From assembly GCF_006440675.2 (NCBI RefSeq), contig NZ_CP083951.1:3691501-3755500 (forward strand): 64,000 bases of DNA, given 5' to 3'. This document shows positions 44,473 through 55,004 of the stretch, piece by piece (position 1 is the stretch's first letter; every line of letters begins with the position of its first letter). Both the position numbers and the translations under genes were made by a program. The DNA comes from Mesorhizobium sp. B2-8-5 (lineage in GTDB: Bacteria; Pseudomonadota; Alphaproteobacteria; Rhizobiales; Rhizobiaceae). The notes beneath the pieces were generated by a model. It searched no databases. It was not told the DNA's origin and worked only from the letters and a program-made list of their open reading frames with translations.

Positions 44473-47400
44473 GTGTTCGTGAGGGTGCTCCGGGGTGAGC
44501 GTGCTGCACTTGGTGTTGGGAAGGCAATCGGTCGGAGCGGCGACATTTGCTCAGTCGAATTTTTCGACGCGCCCTGGAACCCGGCAATCTCAGTCGACGT
44601 AGGTGTCGCCGATCTTGAGGCGGTCACGCTTCCCGAACAGACACGGATCTATCACTACAACGCCGCACTTTCCTCTTGGGAAATCGGGCGACTGCTCGAT
44701 GATCATGGTATCCGCCAATATTGCAGATTCCCCAACGGATCCGACCGATGGCTCTCGGTTGCCCACGTGAACGTTCGATGGAATCACCCAATCGTCGATC
44801 CCACAGCTTTCCTCGCCGCTAAGATCAATGAAACGCCACGCTTTTCCGATGGTCGCAGCGGGTTCGTCCGCTCGGTCATGGCCCAGCGAGGGGTAACTAT
44901 GGGGATGTCCGCGTTAATATCTTCTGCGGTCGAACTCGAGGCCCACCAGATCGAGGTTGTTCGCCGTATTCTCCAGGACCCGGTGCAGCGCTATTTGCTT
45001 GCCGACGAAGTTGGACTCGGCAAGACAATCGAAGCCGGCATATTGATCCGCCAATGCATCCTTGACTGCGGCGATAGCGCCTTCATTTTGATTATCGTTC
45101 CCGACGCACTCGTTTCTCAGTGGCGCCACGAACTTGACGAAAAATTCTTCCTCGGGGCCGATTTCGACCGCCGCATCCGCGTGATTGGACCCAGTGATCA
45201 CGATGCCATTCGTCCACTTCTCGCCCGCGCCACTATGCTGGTGATCGACGAGGCTCATCATCTGACGGGTAGGAGAGCAGAATCTGACTATGATCTATAT
45301 GCGGACATCGCGGCCACGGCACCGGCGATCGAACGTGTCCTGTTGCTCTCCGCCACGCCGGCTCTTCACAATGAGGGTGGTTTCCTCGAAATGCTCCATC
45401 TACTCGACCCCGACACCTACGCGCTCGATGACGAGTCTGGGTTTCGTCGCCGGGTCGCCAGCCGTCAAATGCTCGCGCAGATCGTTGCGGGCTTGGCGCC
45501 GGAAAACGTTCTCTATCTCGACCGTACACTCGACCAACTCGCCGAACATTTTGCCGACGACCATCTGCTGCAGACCCATGTCGCGGCTTTACGCATCATC
45601 GTTGATGGGTTGCCGGACGAATCCGATCCCGAATTGATCAACGCGATCGGCCGGGTGCGCGCGCACATCAGCGAGGTTTATCGCCTCCACCGCAGGATTT
45701 TGCGCCACCGACGGCGCAACATCATCGGTCTTACCCCAGACCGGTCGGGCACGATCCGAGTGGACTACGGCAGTTCTGCCACCGCGCGTGTATACCACGC
45801 GGCTGAATATTGGCGCTTCGAGGAAGCGACAACAGTCAATGGCGAGCCAACGCGGACCGACCGAACACGCATCTTCTTCCAGACGCTTGAGCGGATACAG
45901 GAATATGCATCTTCGGGCGCTGGCGATGTCGGTTTTCTCGCACGCCAGACCCTTCTCGTCGGCGACAGCGCGCGTTTCGCTGGCATAGTGGAGGGGTTAT
46001 CAGGCGAGGAGGCGTTCGACGATCGGGTATCCGCGCTGGTTGCGGCGATCAAGCCCTTGCTCGGTCCCCGGCAGCAGTTTGTCATCTTCTGCACCGACAG
46101 CGAGACGGCCGACCGGCTAGCGAAGACGCTTACCAGTGATCTAGGCCTGCCGGTCGATCGGCATGATCCCGAGCACGAAGACTGGATGGCGTTCAATCGA
46201 GATCCGGCGCGGCCAATCCTGGTGTGCGATCACCGTGCTGAAGAGGGTCTTAATCTTCAGGGCGGACGAAAGATCGTCATCCATTATGATCTGCCGTTCA
46301 ATCCCAACCGGATCGAACAACGCTTGGGGCGTGCCGACCGCTATGGGGCCGGCGACGCGGTGCGCTCGATTGTCCTCGCCTGCCGCGACAATCCCTATGA
46401 GACCGCCTGGGTCAACTACCTCGATGAAGCCTTGAGGATCTTCGATCGTTCGGTCGCGAGCCTCCAATACATCATCGAAGAGATGACTCGGACCTTCGCG
46501 TCATCGCTGTTTCGCGAAGGCCCCGAGGCGATCATCGATCTCATCGCCGAGAGCCGGGGTGAAGACGGCAGGATCGAGCGTGAAATCGCCGCCATTGATC
46601 AGCAGGACGCGCTAGATGCGCTGGGCGCTCCATCCTACGACATGCTGGATGCCCTCAGCGACATCGACGAAGGATGGCGAGAGATTGATTCTGCTGCCTC
46701 GGCCTGGATCGAGACCAACCTAATGTTCGCGCGCGACCCAGGACAGGGCGGTCGCGAGGAGCAGGCGCCTGGCACACTTCCCTTCTGCTATCGCTACGTG
46801 ACGGGGCAACCGCATACGCTGGTTCCGCTTCAGACCTTTCTGAACCGCTTTTCCGCCACGATGGACACCTCAGTCGAGGCTCGTCTCACGCGCACGGTAA
46901 AAACCTACCCAGTGACGTACCGACGTCGCACCGCGCTCGGACGCGAAGGCAGGGCCGCACAAGCCCGTTTGTTGCGCTATGGGGAGCCCTTCATCGACGG
47001 CATGTGGGACCTCTCGCAGATCGATGATCGTGGACGGTCAAGCGCGATGTGGCGGTACTTTCCGGGGCATCAGGGCGAGGGTACCGTCGACCTCTATTTT
47101 CGCTTCGACTTTATCGTCGAGCCCGACCTCGCCGGTGCGCGCTCAGTGCTGGCGGCAGCGGACCGACTGAGCGCCGCCGGCGAGGCAGCGGTCACGCGCC
47201 GCGGTGATATGGCGCTACCACCCTTTTTCCAGACGATCTGGCTCGATCAGGAGATGGAGCGGGTGACGGACGCGACGCTGCTTGTCAAGCTCGATCTACC
47301 CTACCGCCCGGTTGCGGCAGAACAGGCTGGTCGCGATTTCAACCTTAACCCGAAGCGATGGAACCAGCTTGGTCGGCTGCGCCTCCCCCAGATGACCGAC

Positions 47401-47712
47401 TGGCCTGCGATCTGCTGGCAGGCGCGCAGTCAGGCCGAGATAGCGTTGCGCCAATTGCCGGCGCTCGTGGACGGCCTCGTCGAAGCCCGTAATAGGTCGA
47501 CCGCAGTCGACTATGGGCGTCTCGGCCAATTGCGTGCCCGTGCCGACCGTCGGAGCGATCCTACCGCCGAAACGGAATGGCAAATCGAGCGCGATCTTGC
47601 CGATGCGCTCGACGCCGGAATCAGCGCACCCTCGGTGCGCGTCGACGCGGTCATCGCCTGCTTCCTGACCGGCGATCCAGCGACGACCGCCGCAATCGAC
47701 GGACGGGTCTGA
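44473..47712 (+). CDS. dpdE: SNF2-type helicase DpdE
   Basis: A 1079-residue superfamily 2 ATPase. Walker A is ADEVGLGKTIEAG (about 178-185), the DEAH box VIDEAHHL (about 259-262), motif III LLLSATP, and the second RecA domain ends in RIEQRLGRADRYG. This is the SNF2/HepA-like arrangement. A long C-terminal region without known domain follows. In Salmonella, dpdE is among the genes needed for the restriction-like phenotype against unmodified DNA. The GTG start follows a GGGGGGGAT ribosome-binding site. The stop overlaps the dpdF start as TGATG. Confidence 0.88.
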   Translation: MFVRVLRGERAALGVGKAIGRSGDICSVEFFDAPWNPAISVDVGVADLEAVTLPEQTRIYHYNAALSSWEIGRLLDDHGIRQYCRFPNGSDRWLSVAHVNVRWNHPIVDPTAFLAAKINETPRFSDGRSGFVRSVMAQRGVTMGMSALISSAVELEAHQIEVVRRILQDPVQRYLLADEVGLGKTIEAGILIRQCILDCGDSAFILIIVPDALVSQWRHELDEKFFLGADFDRRIRVIGPSDHDAIRPLLARATMLVIDEAHHLTGRRAESDYDLYADIAATAPAIERVLLLSATPALHNEGGFLEMLHLLDPDTYALDDESGFRRRVASRQMLAQIVAGLAPENVLYLDRTLDQLAEHFADDHLLQTHVAALRIIVDGLPDESDPELINAIGRVRAHISEVYRLHRRILRHRRRNIIGLTPDRSGTIRVDYGSSATARVYHAAEYWRFEEATTVNGEPTRTDRTRIFFQTLERIQEYASSGAGDVGFLARQTLLVGDSARFAGIVEGLSGEEAFDDRVSALVAAIKPLLGPRQQFVIFCTDSETADRLAKTLTSDLGLPVDRHDPEHEDWMAFNRDPARPILVCDHRAEEGLNLQGGRKIVIHYDLPFNPNRIEQRLGRADRYGAGDAVRSIVLACRDNPYETAWVNYLDEALRIFDRSVASLQYIIEEMTRTFASSLFREGPEAIIDLIAESRGEDGRIEREIAAIDQQDALDALGAPSYDMLDALSDIDEGWREIDSAASAWIETNLMFARDPGQGGREEQAPGTLPFCYRYVTGQPHTLVPLQTFLNRFSATMDTSVEARLTRTVKTYPVTYRRRTALGREGRAAQARLLRYGEPFIDGMWDLSQIDDRGRSSAMWRYFPGHQGEGTVDLYFRFDFIVEPDLAGARSVLAAADRLSAAGEAAVTRRGDMALPPFFQTIWLDQEMERVTDATLLVKLDLPYRPVAAEQAGRDFNLNPKRWNQLGRLRLPQMTDWPAICWQARSQAEIALRQLPALVDGLVEARNRSTAVDYGRLGQLRARADRRSDPTAETEWQIERDLADALDAGISAPSVRVDAVIACFLTGDPATTAAIDGRV

Positions 47713-50282
47713 TGGACAGTCTCGACTTTTCATCGTTGCACGATCTTCTCGATAAATGGCCAACTGTAGCCGTTCCACCTAAAAGTGCCGACGGCGTGTT
47801 CGAGCGGACCCGCCAGATACTTCAGTCCGCTCAGGCGGTGGCTGTCTTTCACGAGTGGAGCGACCTAATGGTGCTACTGCGCCATGTGTTGCGCCGACAT
47901 TCGTTGCAGTCCGGATCAACCGCGCGCCTCCGGGTGCCGTCCAATAGCGACTGGCCCAATCGAGATCAGTGGTCGCAATTCGGCGTCCGCGCCCAACGCG
48001 TCGGTAACCACTATCTACTCGACGCCGTCCCGTGGTCGCCGGACTGGGTGGACGACATTGATGCGCCACTTTTCGAAGACGCATTCGCCGAACGCGATGT
48101 GCGGCTCGACGGGCGTCGGCCGATCGATCCCTTCCTGGAAGAGGTGAGCGGCTTCGATTGCTATATGTCACCGGGGCAGCGTGAGGCCGTCCGCAGCGCA
48201 TTCCTGCTGCCGCCGGGCAAGACACTGATCATTGCGCTCCCCACTGGCTCTGGCAAAAGCTTCGTCGCACAGGCCCCGGTCCTCGTGCGCGGTCTCGAAG
48301 GGCCCGTGACAATCTGTGTCGTGCCGACCACCGCGCTTGCGCTCGATCAAGCACGCCAGACCACCAACCTGCTAAAGGCGCGTTTTCCCCGTCGCGAAGT
48401 TCCCATCTTGGCGTGGCATGCCGGCCTTAGTGGTGAGGAGCGTTTCGGTGTCAAATCGATGATCCGGCAGGGCACTCAAGGCATACTCTATTGTTCGCCG
48501 GAAGGGGTGACGGGAGCCTTGCTTCCCGCCCTTTACGACGCGGCGGAAGCGGGATTGCTCGCCTATCTTGTCATTGACGAGGCTCACCTTATTAGCCAGT
48601 GGGGCGACGGATTCAGACCCGCCTTCCAGATGTTGGCGGGGATCAGGCGAGGGCTGCTCGCCAAATGTGGCGACAGACCGTTCAAGACGGTGTTGATGTC
48701 GGCGACGCTAACGTCCGAAACCGTCACCACTATTGATACGCTGTTTGGCCCTGCCGAGACCGTCCAGATGGCCGCATCGATCCATCTGCGTCCCGAGCCC
48801 CAATATTGGATCCACCGCGAGGGCGATCCCGCCGTAAAGACGACTAAGGTGCTCGAGGCGCTTCGCCATGCGCCGAGGCCGAGTATCCTCTACCTCACCA
48901 AGCGTGAGGATGCCGAAGAATGGCTGGGCCGGCTGCGCCGGGCCGGGTTTGCGCGCTGCGCGACCTTCCATGGTGATACCAATGACACCATACGCCGGCG
49001 CATCATCGACCAATGGGCGGACAACGAACTTGACATCATCGTGGCTACTTCAGCTTTCGGCGTTGGCATCGACAAAGGGGACGTCCGGACAATTATCCAC
49101 GCTGCGGTGCCCGAGACGCTCGATCGTTTCTATCAAGAAGTCGGGCGAGGCGGCCGCGACGGGCGCAACTCGGCGTCACTCATCATCTATTCCGATGTCG
49201 ATCGCGAGATCGCCGATCGACTGGCGGCACCGTCGCTGATCAGCGATGAATTGGGGTTCGACAGATGGTTGGCAATGTCGGCGTCCGCCACCCCTCTAAA
49301 TGCCATGGGAACCCTACTTCAGATCGACTTGAATGCGGTGCCAAAACGGCTTTACCGCCAGACCGACTATAACGCTGCCTGGAATATGCGCACACTGATA
49401 ATGATGGCGCGTGCCGATATGCTCAAGCTTGAGTCGCGGCCGCCAGACCTGATAGCGCGAAACGAAGATGAAACTGATGCCGATTACGAAATACGCAATG
49501 AAGAGCATTGGTCACAATATTTTATGCAGGCTGTGGTGAGCGTGTCCGAAATGGGGCACCGCAATCAAGCAGTCTTCGACGACCGCATAGGCGGCGAGCG
49601 GACGAGGTCGCTCGCCGCGGCCTCGTCAGGCGGCCGCCTTCTGGATGCCTTGCTGAACGGCAAAACCGAAGTGTCGGATCTCTTACATGATCTCTATACG
49701 AGCCATAAACCTCGGCGCACCGTCCTCGTGTCACGCGCGTGTGGTGGTTGCCCGGCCGATCGGCGTACTCACCGCGCTGATCCCTTCTACAGCGAGCCTA
49801 ACTCGTTCGGCATTGAGGATGTCGAGGCGCCCGACACCAGCCTGTTCCGGCTGCGCTTCCCGCACCTGTCGATCACCTCCCCGGTGATCATCGCATTACC
49901 CGAGGAGGTCAGGTCGGCGCAAATCGTCGACATCTTGGCAGATCTCGTCTCGACGTTTGGGATTCGCGAGATTGCGGTCCCTGATGCGATGCGTGAGTTC
50001 GACGGCATCAGGCAGTTGCATCGGCGAGCGCCCGACCGCATACTGCTGGTCCAGTCGCTTGAGGAAGAGGCCGCTTCGCAGCCAACCGTCTATCGAGTGG
50101 CTCGCGCCTCCGTCATTGGCGACCATGTTTCGGCCGAGCCGCTCATGCTGCTCGTCCGGCCGCTCCATATCATGATCGCGACAGCCTCGACGGCCGATCC
50201 CTTCCACCCGGGTCGGCGACTGATTGAGACAGGCAACAACGTCCTCACATTCGACCAGTTTAAGGCAGGGGCACGGCGATGA
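47712..50282 (+). CDS. dpdF: RecQ-like helicase DpdF
   Basis: An 856-residue superfamily 2 helicase. Walker A is PTGSGKS at about 177-183, the DEAH box is VIDEAHLISQWG, then SATLTSETV, and motif VI QEVGRGGRDGRNSA, all typical of RecQ. A cysteine pair in ACGGCPADRR near the C-terminal part may bind zinc. The ATG at 47712 shares one base with the dpdE stop; the longer frame from 47577 is an artefact. It is coupled by a 4-bp overlap to dpdG. Role within restriction is unproven. Confidence 0.85.
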   Translation: MDSLDFSSLHDLLDKWPTVAVPPKSADGVFERTRQILQSAQAVAVFHEWSDLMVLLRHVLRRHSLQSGSTARLRVPSNSDWPNRDQWSQFGVRAQRVGNHYLLDAVPWSPDWVDDIDAPLFEDAFAERDVRLDGRRPIDPFLEEVSGFDCYMSPGQREAVRSAFLLPPGKTLIIALPTGSGKSFVAQAPVLVRGLEGPVTICVVPTTALALDQARQTTNLLKARFPRREVPILAWHAGLSGEERFGVKSMIRQGTQGILYCSPEGVTGALLPALYDAAEAGLLAYLVIDEAHLISQWGDGFRPAFQMLAGIRRGLLAKCGDRPFKTVLMSATLTSETVTTIDTLFGPAETVQMAASIHLRPEPQYWIHREGDPAVKTTKVLEALRHAPRPSILYLTKREDAEEWLGRLRRAGFARCATFHGDTNDTIRRRIIDQWADNELDIIVATSAFGVGIDKGDVRTIIHAAVPETLDRFYQEVGRGGRDGRNSASLIIYSDVDREIADRLAAPSLISDELGFDRWLAMSASATPLNAMGTLLQIDLNAVPKRLYRQTDYNAAWNMRTLIMMARADMLKLESRPPDLIARNEDETDADYEIRNEEHWSQYFMQAVVSVSEMGHRNQAVFDDRIGGERTRSLAAASSGGRLLDALLNGKTEVSDLLHDLYTSHKPRRTVLVSRACGGCPADRRTHRADPFYSEPNSFGIEDVEAPDTSLFRLRFPHLSITSPVIIALPEEVRSAQIVDILADLVSTFGIREIAVPDAMREFDGIRQLHRRAPDRILLVQSLEEEAASQPTVYRVARASVIGDHVSAEPLMLLVRPLHIMIATASTADPFHPGRRLIETGNNVLTFDQFKAGARR

Positions 50283-51181
50283 GCATCCTGAACATGCCAA
50301 GCGACGGGCTGTTCAACGTCGCGATTGTCCTCGCCCGCGCACTGGTCCGCCTCAGTACAACGAGCCGCGAAGACCTGCTTGGCGCATGCGGCCTCGGCGT
50401 CGATGGCCTGGATCCAAAGCATTTGACCCAGACGCTCAACCGCTGGACCGAACTAGGCCTTTTTGCGATCGAGGACAAACTAGTCAGCCTGCGCGAACCC
50501 TATCGGACGGTCCTTGGCAAGAATCCCGATATTGCCGAAAGCCGTCTGCCGAAGGTGCTACGGACGATCGCGCTCGCGCCAGAGAACAACCTGCGTTTCT
50601 TTGAAGCCGAGGAGAATAAAAGCGCCGATCTAAATCGCGGCCTCTCGTGGATCCTCGCCCAGGACATTTACACGATCGACACCAGTTCACATGCCAGGAT
50701 TGATGCCCTTGAGGGCAGTCAGGTCGCCGACAAGGCAAAGAGGATGCTCCAGAACGATACGCGATGGAACGGCCTGCGGACGTGGATGATCTATCTCGGC
50801 TTCGCGCGAAACGGGTCGCCGGTCACCATCGATCCGACTCAGGCCTTGCGCGAAAGCCTAGACGAGGTCTTTGGCACGGAGCAAACGCTTCCTGCAACAC
50901 TGTTCGTCGATCGCATCGCCGAAGTGCTCCCCGTCCTCGATGGTGGGTCCTATCGCAAGCACATCGAGGATCTCCTCAAAGGTTCGACTTGGACTAGGCC
51001 ACCTTCGAACACCCTCTCAACTGCACTGTCGCGTGCGATCCGGCGGCTTGGGTATGAGGGCGCGATCGCGACTGAACAGCGTAGTGACACCGAAGCGGGC
51101 GTAAACCTGGTGGGTGCCGAGCAGCGGCTTTGGCTCCGGATGACGCATGTCCGACGCATCGCCCCAAGGAAGGGCAAATAA
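50279..51181 (+). CDS. dpdG: DpdG-like protein
   Basis: A 300-residue protein of the DpdG type, placed by length and position between dpdF and dpdH. The N-terminal third looks like a winged-helix pair (LARALVRLSTTSREDLLGAC, then LTQTLNRWTELGLFAIEDKL), so it may bind DNA. In Salmonella dpdG is needed for the restriction-like effect. ATGA overlap with dpdF upstream, TAATG junction with dpdH downstream. Confidence 0.75.
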   Translation: MSILNMPSDGLFNVAIVLARALVRLSTTSREDLLGACGLGVDGLDPKHLTQTLNRWTELGLFAIEDKLVSLREPYRTVLGKNPDIAESRLPKVLRTIALAPENNLRFFEAEENKSADLNRGLSWILAQDIYTIDTSSHARIDALEGSQVADKAKRMLQNDTRWNGLRTWMIYLGFARNGSPVTIDPTQALRESLDEVFGTEQTLPATLFVDRIAEVLPVLDGGSYRKHIEDLLKGSTWTRPPSNTLSTALSRAIRRLGYEGAIATEQRSDTEAGVNLVGAEQRLWLRMTHVRRIAPRKGK

Positions 51182-54100
51182 TGCTCGAAAGCTATTGGCC
51201 CGATGCCGATGCAGTGAACGCTTGCATCAAGAATGAAGCGGAGACCGCCGATGCAGCGGTGCTGCTCGCCGTTCACCAGCCCGTTGCGATCGTGCGGCGC
51301 GCCGAAGGTAGTGAGGTCACAACGCCGGCGACCGAGTTGGATCTGCTTGAAGCCTTCACCACCGAAAATGTTCCCGGCGGCTACGTGCTCCTGCCCATCA
51401 CCGGCGTCTCCGGAGTGGGCAAGTCACATATTGTCCGCTGGCTTGATGCCCAATTGCAGCGTTCTGCGAAGCGCGATCGCTATCACATCATCCGCATCCC
51501 CAAGAGTGCGAGCCTGCGCACCGTCGTCGAACTGATCCTTGCGCCGCTCAAGGACAATCCCCAATACACCAAGCCTTGGCAGGATCTCACTCGCGCGGTT
51601 GCAGAGGTGAACCTGGATAGTGCCGTCGTCACCTTTCGCGCCCACCTCGAAAATGCGCTTACAGCGCGCCGCGCTGAGTTGATCGCCGAGTTCAAGCAAA
51701 ATCCCGACCGAAGCGACCTACGCCAACTGATCGGGTATTCTGGGGATTTGCCGAAGCTCTTTTCGGACGCAGCGCTCGCCGAGCATTTCAAGACCATCCT
51801 CGCCCGAGTGTTGTCTCGCGCGCTGAGTGGGCGATCGGGCGAAGTCGAGCAGGCAGATACGCTGTCTCGTTTTGTCGCGTCCGATCTAATCCTTCCCAAG
51901 GAGGTGGATATCAGCAAGGCCGCCCAGAGGGTCCGCGACTATTACAAGGTCAACATCGCCATGGTCGGGCTCGAACGGCTCGAGCCAGCGGTCGACTTGC
52001 TGAACAAGGCGATTGATCCGGCGATCAGCAATGTCTTTCAACTCGAGCAGAGCACGGGCGGCATTACGCTGCAGGAGATCATCCTCTCGGTTCGCGAGAT
52101 CCTGTTCCAGGAAGGCAAGGATCTGGTCCTTCTCGTCGAGGATTTTGCGGCGCTTGCGGGCATTCAGGAGGTACTGCTTAAGGTCTGCATTCAGGAAGGC
52201 GAATATGCCGGCGAAAAAGTGCGCGCGACCATGCGCACGGCGCTCGCACTCACCGACGGTCATCTGAATTTCCGCGATACGATCCTGACCCGCGCCCGCT
52301 GGGAATGGGTTATCGGGGGCCGACTGCAGGGCGATGACGAAATCAAGGCAAGCGTCGTGGATATGGTCGGCGCCTATCTCAATGCCGCCCGCTGGGGGAG
52401 CGCCGATCTCAAGCGCCTCTTCAGGCAGCGTGGGCCGGAACAGTCGCTCACCGACTGGTTGCCGTTGTGGCGCGACGAGGATCTTAACGAAGCCGACAGC
52501 GACGCTGTCGCCGCATTTGGAAGCGCGAGCAATGGCGCGCCGCTCTTTCCGTTCAACCGCGAAGCAATCGATGCGCTTGCCGGCCGCATTCTGCTCAAAG
52601 GTGGGAAGCTCGAACTCAATCCGCGGCGCGTCATCAACCAGATCCTGCGGTCGACTCTGCTATTGCGCAAGAGCTTCGAAGCTCACAACTTCCCGACGCC
52701 CGAGTTCCAGGGCTTTCGGCCGAACGCCACTCTCGCAAGCTGGATCAAGCAGACCCATCAGCCCGATTCGGTCAGCGGCCGGCTTTCAACCCTTCTCGCG
52801 CTCTGGGGCGGCAACCCGCCCGACGTAGCGGCGATCAAGCATATCTCGCCGGCGATTTTTACGGCCTTTCACCTGCCACCGCCGAGCGAACTTGCCAATA
52901 TTGGCTTCGTCGCGCCACCGCCTCCTGCACCTCCCACGACAAGCGAGGGCAAGACCGAGGGTGGTGGGGCCGAAGTCGCCACGCGTGTTGTGGACATGGC
53001 CACCGAGGATCCGCGCGTTACCGACCTGCGCGTCAAGCTGGAGAAATGGTCCGGTGGTACTGCTCTTGAGCAGCGGGATGCCAACGAGTTGCGCAAGGCG
53101 CTGATGGACATGGTCCGCGATGCTATCGACTGGCCGGCTCTCCGAATGCGCTCTGTCGATCTTCCGCCAAACTGGATAGAGATTCCGCAGGCGCGCGGCA
53201 ACCTGAACACGAAGATTTCAGTCGCCGACGACGCAAAGGACGCCGATGGCTCGGTGCGTGCGGGCCTGCTGGCCGCCTTCCGCTTCGCCACCGTCAACAA
53301 CCGCCGCTGGTCATATGCACAAGCGGACGATGACTATATCGCAAGTGCTACGATCGTTGATCGGCTAATCGCCCAACTCAATCCGATTTTGGTACGAGCC
53401 GCGCACGATCAGGCGGCCGCCCTTAGCCGCGCCCTCATCACCCAGTCGAGGATCATCGGGCTCGAACCCGCACTCAAGCCCACAACATCGGAATCAGCGC
53501 TAAAGGCGCTCTTTGCCAAACCCGAGCCGAAGGCAACACAGATCTTCGAGGAGAGTTGGGATCGGCTCCGGTCGAACGCCTCGGCAGCGATCGACGACAA
53601 GCCGGGACGCGAGCGGCTGCAGACCGAATTGCTCGAGCGGACGGCGGCTTTCCAAGGGACTGGGCGCACAGCTTTTGGGATCGACATCGTCCGCCTGATC
53701 GACGCGCTCGGCGATGACGCCGCCGCACGAGGGGGGGGTGACCAGCTGCCCCAAGACGTCAAAGACTTCATCCGTCCGATTGCCGAGGTGCGTTTAAAGA
53801 ATCAACTCAGCCCGGTAGTCGCTAAGCTCAAATCGTTCAATGCGCAGATTAGCGCCTATATCGACGACAGCTTCGACAAGGCAGCGTTCGTTGCCGATCT
53901 CCATGACATCGGCCGCCTGCTCGCCATGACTGGCACTCATATCAATCTGCTCATCACACTCAAAGAGTTCGAGCGCAGACTGATCGAATTTCAGGCCAGT
54001 GCGATCAAGGATCTGGTGAGCAAAGTTGCCACGATCGTCGACGGCGACCTCGATCAGATTCCCAAAGCACTCAATAGCCTCGGCGCGCTCGACTTCGGGC

Positions 54101-54279
54101 TGATCGATCGAACCATGACCTTTCTCGGCCACACGACAAGCCTGATCAAGGCGGCGGAGGACAGTGTCGCGCGCGAAGAGGCAAATCGGGGGCAGGCCGA
54201 TCCTGCCACGCTCGTTGCCGAAATCACCGCGATGCTGACCACCATCGCCCAACCCGATGCGCAGGAGGCGACGCCATGA
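51181..54279 (+). CDS. dpdH: Large ATPase DpdH
   Basis: A 1032-residue protein with an N-terminal P-loop ATPase domain: Walker A TGVSGVGKSHIV at about 74-85 and a Walker B-like LVLLVEDFAALAG near 315. Most of the remainder is helical, with a Pro-rich linker (APPPPAPPTTSE, near residue 580) separating two halves. Placed as DpdH by size and order. The upstream frame to 51130 is not needed, since the ATG at 51181 overlaps the dpdG stop. Couples to dpdI by a 4-bp overlap. Confidence 0.78.
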   Translation: MLESYWPDADAVNACIKNEAETADAAVLLAVHQPVAIVRRAEGSEVTTPATELDLLEAFTTENVPGGYVLLPITGVSGVGKSHIVRWLDAQLQRSAKRDRYHIIRIPKSASLRTVVELILAPLKDNPQYTKPWQDLTRAVAEVNLDSAVVTFRAHLENALTARRAELIAEFKQNPDRSDLRQLIGYSGDLPKLFSDAALAEHFKTILARVLSRALSGRSGEVEQADTLSRFVASDLILPKEVDISKAAQRVRDYYKVNIAMVGLERLEPAVDLLNKAIDPAISNVFQLEQSTGGITLQEIILSVREILFQEGKDLVLLVEDFAALAGIQEVLLKVCIQEGEYAGEKVRATMRTALALTDGHLNFRDTILTRARWEWVIGGRLQGDDEIKASVVDMVGAYLNAARWGSADLKRLFRQRGPEQSLTDWLPLWRDEDLNEADSDAVAAFGSASNGAPLFPFNREAIDALAGRILLKGGKLELNPRRVINQILRSTLLLRKSFEAHNFPTPEFQGFRPNATLASWIKQTHQPDSVSGRLSTLLALWGGNPPDVAAIKHISPAIFTAFHLPPPSELANIGFVAPPPPAPPTTSEGKTEGGGAEVATRVVDMATEDPRVTDLRVKLEKWSGGTALEQRDANELRKALMDMVRDAIDWPALRMRSVDLPPNWIEIPQARGNLNTKISVADDAKDADGSVRAGLLAAFRFATVNNRRWSYAQADDDYIASATIVDRLIAQLNPILVRAAHDQAAALSRALITQSRIIGLEPALKPTTSESALKALFAKPEPKATQIFEESWDRLRSNASAAIDDKPGRERLQTELLERTAAFQGTGRTAFGIDIVRLIDALGDDAAARGGGDQLPQDVKDFIRPIAEVRLKNQLSPVVAKLKSFNAQISAYIDDSFDKAAFVADLHDIGRLLAMTGTHINLLITLKEFERRLIEFQASAIKDLVSKVATIVDGDLDQIPKALNSLGALDFGLIDRTMTFLGHTTSLIKAAEDSVAREEANRGQADPATLVAEITAMLTTIAQPDAQEATP

Positions 54280-55004
54280 GCACGACCTTGCCTGCCCGTG
54301 CGTCGGCGTTACGCGCTCGTCTGAGCCGCCTTCATGAGATGAGTTCCAACGTGGCTGAAGCCGCCGACCTGGAAGGCCTACGGGGCCAACTTGCCCGGCA
54401 CGTCGAGAAATTTTCGGGCTCAGCCGAGAAGAGGCGCCTACTCACCAAGGCCGGCATCACCATTGTCGACCCCCCGAGCGGCGCTGTGGTCCGCAAAAAG
54501 GCGACTACCGTGCTCGAGCGCTTTGCAGTGACACCAAAGTCCGCAACACTCAAAAGGGGCCAGGCATGGCCGACAATGCTCGAGGAGATCGACTCGGCAG
54601 CACGCGATCTCCAGGCGGCGGTCACCGCCGCCTGGAAGGCCGAGCGGACCAGCCTGTTCAGCGGCGATACGCCTGCAGCGATCGAGTCCAAGCTGGCCAA
54701 GACGAAGCCGAACCAGGAAGCACTCAAAGTCTATCAGGGCCTCTATAGCCAGTTTAAAGCACTCTTCGACAGCCTGCCTCCCGATCAGGCGACAATCGAG
54801 CGAGCACGAACACTGGGCAGCCAACTCGAAGGCGTTGCGAAGGCGTTCGATTTCCATGTCGCGCCCGAGGTGAAGGCGTTTCTCGAGGCGGTACAGTCCG
54901 TTCTTGGTGCTCCGATCAGCCTGTTGACTGACGAGGTGCTCGCGTGGCTGCGCGAAAATGAGAGTCTCGACGCCTATCGCGTCAAATCATCGGATCGCGC
55001 ATGA
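54276..55004 (+). CDS. dpdI: DpdI-like protein
   Basis: A 242-residue, mostly helical soluble protein with heptad-like stretches at the N-terminus (ALRARLSRLHEMSSNVAEAA) and the middle. No catalytic motif. The position between dpdH and dpdJ and the size identify it as DpdI. In Salmonella dpdI contributes to the restriction-like phenotype, possibly as a structural partner of the large neighbours. It overlaps both neighbouring genes by 4 bp. Confidence 0.72.
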   Translation: MSTTLPARASALRARLSRLHEMSSNVAEAADLEGLRGQLARHVEKFSGSAEKRRLLTKAGITIVDPPSGAVVRKKATTVLERFAVTPKSATLKRGQAWPTMLEEIDSAARDLQAAVTAAWKAERTSLFSGDTPAAIESKLAKTKPNQEALKVYQGLYSQFKALFDSLPPDQATIERARTLGSQLEGVAKAFDFHVAPEVKAFLEAVQSVLGAPISLLTDEVLAWLRENESLDAYRVKSSDRA